10,362 bases of DNA, from contig CADCLH010000058.1 in NCBI GenBank assembly GCA_902802215.1, positions 1-10,362 on the forward strand, read 5' to 3'. The notes under the pieces are model-generated. The model did no database searches. It was not told the origin of the DNA and was given only the letters and a program-made list of their open reading frames with translations. Of this stretch, positions 6,498 through 10,362 are shown in pieces (within the stretch, counting starts at the first letter, position 1; each line of letters begins with the position of its first letter). Position numbers and translations under genes: made by a program. The stretch is from Oscillospiraceae bacterium. Its GTDB lineage: Bacteria; Bacillota; Clostridia; Oscillospirales; Oscillospiraceae.

Positions 6498-6743
6498 GTG
6501 AAATCCACCGGTATCGTACGCAGAGTTGATGAACTTGGCCGTATCGTTCTGCCCATTGAAATGCGCCGCACGCTCAACATCGGAGAGAAGGACTCCCTTG
6601 AAATCTATGTTGAGGGGGACAGCATCATTCTCCGCAAGTATCAGGCGGCCTGTATTTTTTGTGAGAGCACGAAAAAGATCGTCAGCTATCGCGGCAAGAA
6701 CGTTTGCCCGGACTGCATCGAGAAGCTGAAAGAGCTGTATTGA
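6498..6743 (+). CDS. abrB: AbrB-family transition-state regulator with CxxC pairs
   Basis: An 81-residue protein. Residues 1-47 are the SpoVT/AbrB swapped-hairpin DNA-binding domain, almost identical in pattern to Bacillus AbrB: KSTGIVRRVDELGRIVLPIE (2-21), then RRTLNIGEKDSLEIYVEGDSI. In Bacillus, AbrB is a tetrameric repressor of stationary-phase genes that is relieved by Spo0A. The C-terminal half differs: CIFC (C52, C55) and CPDC (C70, C73) form two knuckles that could bind zinc or sense redox, a layout I recognise from other Clostridia AbrB proteins. The start is GTG at 6498, with AAGGAG (6483-6488) 9 nt upstream; the protein begins MKSTGIVR as family members do. It is divergent from spmAB and convergent with trmN6. 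Confidence 0.9.
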   Translation: MKSTGIVRRVDELGRIVLPIEMRRTLNIGEKDSLEIYVEGDSIILRKYQAACIFCESTKKIVSYRGKNVCPDCIEKLKELY

Positions 6744-6749
6744 TGTACC

Positions 6750-6789
6750 ATAAAAAGAGTCCTGTGAATCTTCACAGGACTCTTTTTAT
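6750..6789. terminator. Shared bidirectional terminator between abrB and trmN6
   Basis: A perfect inverted repeat of 19 bp (6750-6768 with 6771-6789) with A-rich and T-rich ends, so each strand has a G/C core followed by a T run. The inner pairs must open to form a usable loop. It begins 6 nt after the abrB stop and covers the trmN6 stop codon (6786-6788). Confidence 0.92.
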
Positions 6790-7499
6790 CGTCTGTAGAT
6801 GCGCCGGAGCTCGGCGCTGTCGGCGCCGTCGGCGTCCCGCAGCAGCAGGGGCGGCTCGATGATCAGACCGGGATGCCCGCCGCGCCGCCCCTCGACCAGG
6901 ACAAGATTCGGCGCGGACGCCGGACGCGGGCACACGAGGCGCAGGCGCTTGGGCTCGATCCCCGCCGCCGTGAGGGCGCAGAACAGCTCGCTCAGGCGCT
7001 CGGGCTTGTGGACGAGGCAGACGCTCCCGCCCGTGCGGCAGAGGAAGGCCGCCGCGGCGCAGAGATCCCCGAGGGTGCACGTCAGCTCGCCGCGCGCCGC
7101 CGCCCGCTTCGGGTCGGAGCTGACAAGACCGCTGCCCGCGGGGTAATAGGGGGGATTGGCGGCGACGAGGTCGAAGGAGCCCGCCGCAAAGAGCGTCCGG
7201 TGCCCGCGCAGATCGCCGCACACGATCTCGCCGCGCGTATCCAAACCGTTCACGGCCAGGTTCTCCCGCGCGCGTTCGGCGGCCTCCGGGTCGAGCTCGA
7301 TCCCCGTCATGTGCAGGCGCGGCGCACGCGCGAGCAGGAGCAGCAGCAGCGCGCCCGAGGCGCAGCCGAGGTCGATCCCGCGAAGGCGGCCTTCGGGTTT
7401 CACAAAGTCGGCCAGCAGCACGGTGTCGGTCCCCAGACGGACATGCGCCGCCTGCCGGAAGACCGGCCCGCCCGGCCAGAGCGCTTCAAAATCGGACAT
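6786..7499 (-). CDS. trmN6: tRNA1(Val) (adenine(37)-N6)-methyltransferase family protein (TrmN6/YabB-like)
   Basis: A 237-residue class I SAM-dependent methyltransferase. An N-terminal segment, FRQAAHVRLGTDTVLLADFV (14-33), matches the 'F.....F....D..LLA.F' opening of YabB/YfiC proteins. Motif I is GIDLGCASGALL (41-52), where CAS replaces the usual GTG/CGT; the acidic motif II is TGIELD (about 65-70); the catalytic motif IV is NPPY (about 115-118), typical of N6-adenine methyltransferases. YfiC in E. coli modifies A37 of tRNA1Val; YabB is the Bacillus relative. Two in-frame ATGs exist, at 7511 and 7499. The latter has GAGG six nt upstream and the former has nothing, so 7499 is chosen. No clear promoter was found upstream. 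The neighbouring abrB fits the Bacillus abrB-yabB neighbourhood. Confidence 0.82.
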   Translation of the reverse strand: MSDFEALWPGGPVFRQAAHVRLGTDTVLLADFVKPEGRLRGIDLGCASGALLLLLLARAPRLHMTGIELDPEAAERARENLAVNGLDTRGEIVCGDLRGHRTLFAAGSFDLVAANPPYYPAGSGLVSSDPKRAAARGELTCTLGDLCAAAAFLCRTGGSVCLVHKPERLSELFCALTAAGIEPKRLRLVCPRPASAPNLVLVEGRRGGHPGLIIEPPLLLRDADGADSAELRRIYRR

Positions 7500-7544
7500 A
7501 TCAGACCTCATTTTAGACAGAAGATTTCTTTGAGACGGCAGACA

Positions 7545-7570
7545 CCCTGCGGCAAGTCGGACTTGCAGGG
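7545..7570. repeat. Small nested inverted repeats upstream of trmN6
   Basis: CCCTGC (7545-7550) can pair with GCAGGG (7565-7570), and inside it GCAAGTC (7552-7558) can pair with GACTTGC (7560-7566). These pairings partly compete. CTTGCA at 7562-7567 can also pair with TGCAAG at 7615-7620, enclosing the next hairpin. Confidence 0.5.
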
Positions 7571-7577
7571 GGGAATT

Positions 7578-7608
7578 GTGAAAGGGGGGCGGGGAGCCCC
7601 CCTTTCAC
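7578..7608. repeat. G/C-rich hairpin with poly-G and poly-C arms
   Basis: A perfect 13-bp stem (7578-7590 with 7596-7608), loop GGGGA, with a run of six G in one arm and six C in the other. No T-tract follows on either strand, so it is not a normal terminator. It lies 78 nt upstream of the trmN6 start and would be in its leader if transcription begins further up. Confidence 0.75.
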
Positions 7609-7619
7609 GTTCAATGCAA

Positions 7620-7657
7620 GCAAAAATGGGAACTTTTTCAAAAGTTCCCATTTTTGC
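7620..7657. repeat. Perfect 18-bp inverted repeat
   Basis: Bases 7620-7637 are an exact inverted repeat of 7640-7657 with 2 nt between. The A5 and T5 ends give a T-run on both strands, so each strand resembles a terminator. It abuts the next hairpin at base 7657. Confidence 0.85.
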
Positions 7658-7690
7658 CGTTTTTCAAGCTGCCGACAGCTTGAAAAACGG
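7657..7690. repeat. Perfect 15-bp hairpin sharing an arm with the ferredoxin terminator
   Basis: Bases 7657-7671 pair with 7676-7690 around a CCGA loop. Bases 7683-7690 (AAAAACGG) are used both here and in the following hairpin, so the two cannot form fully at the same time. Confidence 0.85.
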
Positions 7691-7714
7691 GGACGATTTC
7701 TCGTCCCCGTTTTT
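7683..7714. terminator. Terminator of the ferredoxin gene (bidirectional form)
   Basis: A perfect 14-bp stem (7683-7696 with 7701-7714), 4-nt loop TTTC. On the minus strand it starts 11 nt after the ferredoxin stop and ends in TTTTT. On the plus strand it ends in TTTTTG then TTTG, but no + strand gene precedes it. Confidence 0.88.
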
Positions 7715-7725
7715 GTTTGTCCGGA

Positions 7726-7896
7726 TTACTCCGAGACAATGGCCTCAGCAGGGCACTGGGCAGCGCAGGCGCCGCACTCCAGGCACTTGCTCTGGTCGAT
7801 CTCGTAGTGCAGATCGCCCATGTCGATCGCTTCGGCAGGGCACTGAGCCGCGCAGGAGCCGCAGGACAGGCACTCGTCGGTAATAACAAAAGCCAT
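7726..7896 (-). CDS. 2[4Fe-4S] bacterial-type ferredoxin
   Basis: A 56-residue protein, the standard clostridial ferredoxin size. It has two cluster motifs CxxCxxCxxxCP: C9, C12, C15, C19 and C38, C41, C44, C48. Each cluster takes three cysteines from one motif and one from the other. The halves are internal duplicates: GSCAAQCPAEAI and GACAAQCPAEAI differ at one position. It is a low-potential, soluble electron carrier; in anaerobes the partners are pyruvate:ferredoxin oxidoreductase, hydrogenases and Rnf, none of which is encoded here. ATG at 7896-7894 is preceded by GGAGG (plus 7904-7908) with a 7-nt gap. It is a single-gene unit with its own promoter and terminator, divergent from clpC. 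Longer open frames over the same bases are shadows. Confidence 0.96.
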   Translation of the reverse strand: MAFVITDECLSCGSCAAQCPAEAIDMGDLHYEIDQSKCLECGACAAQCPAEAIVSE

Positions 7897-7940
7897 GATG
7901 ATACCTCCGTATGTAGTTTGACCTCTCTGGTCTTGGCTTC

Positions 7941-7968
7941 ATTGTAACACAACCTTCCTAAAAATCAA
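7941..7968 (-). promoter_or_regulatory. Sigma-A-type promoter of the ferredoxin gene
   Basis: On the minus strand TTGATT (7968-7963) and TACAAT (7946-7941) are separated by 16 nt. Expected start near 7934, about 38 nt before the ATG. Confidence 0.75.
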
Positions 7969-8071
7969 TTACAAATCTATGAAAAAGTTATTATTTTGGA
8001 TGGCTTTTGGCGATACTCTACCCGACGCCCCGATTCGTCCGTTTCGGCGGCGGAAGCGGCGGATAATGGCA

Positions 8072-8090
8072 AGGGGAGGGTTGACCTATC
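8072..8090 (+). promoter_or_regulatory. Ribosome binding site and probable ATC start codon of clpC
   Basis: AGGGGAGGG (8072-8080) is a good Shine-Dalgarno. In the clpC frame a TGA lies at 8082-8084, followed by CCT and ATC (8088-8090). ATC lies 7 nt after the SD, the usual distance. The out-of-frame TTG at 8081 directly abuts the SD and cannot serve. No ATG, GTG or TTG occurs in the clpC frame from 8085 until ATG 8298. Confidence 0.6.
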
Positions 8091-10343
8091 AAAAGCAACG
8101 AGAAGTTTACACAGCGGGCGGAGTTCGCCATCGAGAGCGCACGCGCCTGCGCCGGAGAGCTGGGGCACAGCAGCGTCGGGAGCGAGCATCTGCTGCTCGG
8201 CATCCTGGCCGAGCGCGACGGACTCGGCGCGCACATCCTGCGCGCGCAGGGGCTGGAGCGGGAACAGCTGCGCCGTCTGATCGCCCGCGAGCAGGGGATG
8301 GGCTGCCCCGGGGTCCCGGTCCAGGGTCTGACGGCCGACGCGCGCGCCGTTCTGGAGCGCGCGGGGCGCGAGGCCGCCGCGCTGCGCTGCCCCGGCATCG
8401 GCACCGAGCATCTGCTGCTCGGCATCCTGCGCGACCCGGACTGCGGCGCGATGCGGGTGCTGACGGCGGCCGGAGCCGACGCCAACGGCATCTATACCGA
8501 GATCCTCGCCGTGTTCGGCAATCCCGATTCCCGCGGCCGCACCCAGACCGGCGCGCTGCGCACGCCGATCCGCCACAGCGAGACGCGCATCCTCGACCAG
8601 TACAGCCGGGATCTGACGGAGCTGGCTGCCTCGGGGGCGATCGACCCGGTCGTCGGGCGGGAGGCGGAGATCGGCCGCGCCATCCAGATCCTCGCGCGGC
8701 GCAGCAAGAACAACCCCGTGCTCGTGGGCGAGCCGGGCGTCGGCAAGACCGCCGTGGCCGAGGGGCTGGCGGTGCTCGTGGCCGGGGGGCGCGCGCCCGA
8801 GGAGCTGCGGCGCAAGCGCATCGTCTCGCTCGACGTCCCGGCCCTGCTCGCCGGGACCAAGTACCGCGGCGATTTCGAGGACCGGGTCAAGTCCGTGCTG
8901 CGCGACGTGAAGCGGGCGGGGGACGTCATCCTGTTCATCGACGAGCTGCACACCATCGTCGGGGCGGGCAGTGCCGAGGGCGCGATCGACGCGGCGAACA
9001 TCCTCAAACCCGCGCTGGGCCGGGGCGAGGTGCAGATCATCGGGGCCACCACGCCCGAGGAGTACCGGCGGCACATCGAGAAGGACGCCGCGCTCGAGCG
9101 CCGCTTCCAGCCGGTGCAGGTCCGGGAGCCGGACGGCGCGCTGGCGCTCGAAATGCTGCGCTCGCTGCGCCCCGCGCTCGAGCGGCACCACCGCGTCACC
9201 CTGCCGGATTCGGCGCTGGAGGCGGCGTGCACGCTCTCGGTGCGCTATCTCAGCGACCGGTATCTCCCGGACAAGGCCATCGACCTCGTGGACGAGGCCG
9301 CGGCGGCGGTGCACGTCGCGGGCGGGCGGACGGCGGAGCGGGAGGACGTGGCGCGGGTTTTGTCCGACTGGACCGGCATCCCCGTGACGGACCTGACCAA
9401 AAGCGAGAGCGAACGCCTGACCGGACTGGAGGAGCGGCTGCGCCGGCGCATCGTCGGCCAGGACGAGGCGGTCTCCGCCGTCGCGCGGGCCATCCGCCGG
9501 GGGCGGGTCGGGCTCAAGGACCCGGCGCGCCCGGTGGGCTCCTTCCTGTTCTGCGGGCCGACGGGCGTGGGCAAGACCGAGCTCTGCCGCGCCCTGGCCG
9601 AGGCGGTCTTCGGGAGCCGTGACGCCATGATCCGCCTCGACATGTCCGAGTATATGGAAAAGCACTCGGTCAGCCGCCTGATCGGATCGCCCCCGGGCTA
9701 CGTCGGCTACGAGGACGGCGGCCAGCTCACCGAAAAGGTGCGCCGCCGCCCCTGGTCCGTGGTCCTCTTCGACGAGATCGAAAAGGCCCACGAGGACGTG
9801 TGGAGCATCCTGCTGCAAATCATGGACGACGGACGCCTCACCGACTCGACCGGGCGGCGGGTGGACTTCTCCAACACGGTGGTGGTGATCACCTCCAACG
9901 TCGGGGCGCGCGCCATCACCGACAGCCGCGTGCCCCTCGGCTTCGCCTCCGGGGAGACGGGCGACGAGAGCATGCGCGAGTCCGTGCGCGCGGAGCTGCG
10001 CCGCACCTTCCGGCCGGAATTCCTCAACCGCGTGGACGAGACCGTGATCTTCCGCCGCCTGGACGCGGAGGACCTGCTCGCCATCACGGAGAAGCTGCTC
10101 GGGCAGGTCGCGCAGCGCTTCGCGGCGCTGAATGTGCGGCTCGAGGTGCCGGAGGAGACGGCCCGCCGCCTCGCCGCCCTCGGGCAGAGCGCGGATTACG
10201 GCGCGCGCCCCCTGCGCCGGGTGATCCGGCGCGAGATCACCGACCGCGGCGCGCAGATGCTGCTCGACGGGAGCGCCGCCGCGGGCGACACGCTCCGCGC
10301 CGTCTGCGAGGGGGAGACGATCCGGCTGGTGAAAACAACGTAA
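8088..10343 (+). CDS. clpC: ClpC/ClpA-type AAA+ unfoldase without M-domain; ATC start proposed
   Basis: From 8088 the protein has 751 residues; Bacillus ClpC has about 810. Two Clp N-repeats come first (KFTQRAEFAIESA at 6-18, GSEHLLLGIL about 32-41, GTEHLLLGIL about 105-114). AAA1 has Walker A GEPGVGKT (214-221) and Walker B ILFIDE (281-286). AAA2 has GPTGVGKT (490-497), VVLFDE (558-563) and the sensor-2 region GARPLRR. LGF (617-619) sits where ClpC has VGF and ClpA IGL, the loop that docks on ClpP, so it should unfold proteins for ClpP. Between DEA (402) and DWTG (427) there are only about 25 residues, against about 85 in Bacillus ClpC: the coiled-coil M-domain is absent, as in ClpA. The start is unusual: starting at ATG 8298 would remove the first N-repeat, which is fully conserved upstream. 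No ctsR, mcsA or mcsB is adjacent. Divergent from the ferredoxin gene. Confidence 0.88.
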   Translation: MKSNEKFTQRAEFAIESARACAGELGHSSVGSEHLLLGILAERDGLGAHILRAQGLEREQLRRLIAREQGMGCPGVPVQGLTADARAVLERAGREAAALRCPGIGTEHLLLGILRDPDCGAMRVLTAAGADANGIYTEILAVFGNPDSRGRTQTGALRTPIRHSETRILDQYSRDLTELAASGAIDPVVGREAEIGRAIQILARRSKNNPVLVGEPGVGKTAVAEGLAVLVAGGRAPEELRRKRIVSLDVPALLAGTKYRGDFEDRVKSVLRDVKRAGDVILFIDELHTIVGAGSAEGAIDAANILKPALGRGEVQIIGATTPEEYRRHIEKDAALERRFQPVQVREPDGALALEMLRSLRPALERHHRVTLPDSALEAACTLSVRYLSDRYLPDKAIDLVDEAAAAVHVAGGRTAEREDVARVLSDWTGIPVTDLTKSESERLTGLEERLRRRIVGQDEAVSAVARAIRRGRVGLKDPARPVGSFLFCGPTGVGKTELCRALAEAVFGSRDAMIRLDMSEYMEKHSVSRLIGSPPGYVGYEDGGQLTEKVRRRPWSVVLFDEIEKAHEDVWSILLQIMDDGRLTDSTGRRVDFSNTVVVITSNVGARAITDSRVPLGFASGETGDESMRESVRAELRRTFRPEFLNRVDETVIFRRLDAEDLLAITEKLLGQVAQRFAALNVRLEVPEETARRLAALGQSADYGARPLRRVIRREITDRGAQMLLDGSAAAGDTLRAVCEGETIRLVKTT

Positions 10344-10362
10344 GAGCCGCCCGCACAGAACC

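Noticed and set aside
7545..7714. A CRISPR array.
   Set aside because: The repeats are different palindromes placed back to back; there is no constant direct repeat with regular spacers.
7638..7952. Longer minus-strand frames (104 and 65 codons) over the ferredoxin locus.
   Set aside because: They are out of frame with the 56-residue ferredoxin, which has both cluster motifs, a good ribosome site, a promoter and a terminator.
7977..8070. A clear sigma-A promoter for clpC.
   Set aside because: The area is A/T-rich near 7961-7998, with GATACT at 8010-8015 as a possible -10, but no pair of boxes with acceptable spacing was found.
7910..8095. A CtsR operator (tandem GGTCAAA heptads) for clpC.
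   Set aside because: TTTGACC occurs at 7917-7923 and GTTGACC at 8080-8086, but neither has the second heptad at the required spacing. Single half-sites are not enough.
7977..9818. A 613-codon minus-strand frame and a 547-codon plus frame over clpC.
   Set aside because: Both are shadows of the clpC frame, which has two complete AAA+ modules. Their translations are compositionally biased and have no recognisable domain.
8298..10343. Taking ATG 8298 as the real clpC start.
   Set aside because: The first N-domain repeat (KFTQRAEF through GSEHLLLGIL) is conserved upstream in the same frame, and the Shine-Dalgarno is at 8072-8080, not near 8298.

Overview
The window is G+C-rich (only the intergenic promoters are A/T-rich) and looks like a piece of chromosome from a high-GC, spore-forming Clostridia, most likely an Oscillospiraceae/Ruminococcaceae-type gut bacterium. 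The main clues are the sporulation proteins SpmA and SpmB, a Clostridia-style AbrB with a cysteine-pair tail, a ClpC-type unfoldase with a Gram-positive N-domain, strong AGGAGG-type ribosome sites and sigma-A-like promoters. This taxonomic call is inferred from gene content, not measured. No phage, transposase, CRISPR or rRNA/tRNA gene is visible.

Layout. Positions 1-375 hold the end of a DUF4349 membrane protein, followed by a long hairpin (397-436). A HAD-family phosphatase (483-1136) and an APC amino-acid permease (1237-2664) follow on the + strand, each with its own likely promoter; the permease ends in a clear terminator (2682-2718). The -35 of the next promoter lies in that terminator's T-tract and drives a two-gene unit: a GT-C-like polytopic glycosyltransferase (2781-4217) overlapping by 4 nt a DPM1/GtrB-like family 2 glycosyltransferase (4214-5173). 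Together they resemble a polyprenyl-phosphate-sugar synthase and the membrane enzyme that uses its product. A shared terminator separates them from spmA-spmB on the minus strand (6286 to 5208).

The spmAB operon diverges from abrB (6498-6743, +) across a 211-bp A/T-rich intergenic region. abrB converges on a trmN6/yabB-type tRNA methyltransferase (7499 to 6786, -) with a shared near-perfect terminator. As I recall, abrB and yabB are also close in Bacillus subtilis, so this may be old synteny. Upstream of trmN6 is a dense array of inverted repeats (7545-7714), ending in the terminator of a 56-residue 2[4Fe-4S] ferredoxin (7896 to 7726, -). The ferredoxin diverges from a clpC-like gene (8088-10343, +) that ends just before the window does.

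Most of the window is housekeeping and sporulation-related. Three points stand out. The clpC-like gene has a complete N-domain but no ATG, GTG or TTG in frame before residue 71, and a good Shine-Dalgarno points to an ATC codon at 8088. The same protein lacks the coiled-coil M-domain typical of ClpC while keeping a ClpP-docking LGF loop. The hairpin array at 7545-7714 includes two hairpins that share an arm and cannot form together. I found no convincing wholly new biological system.
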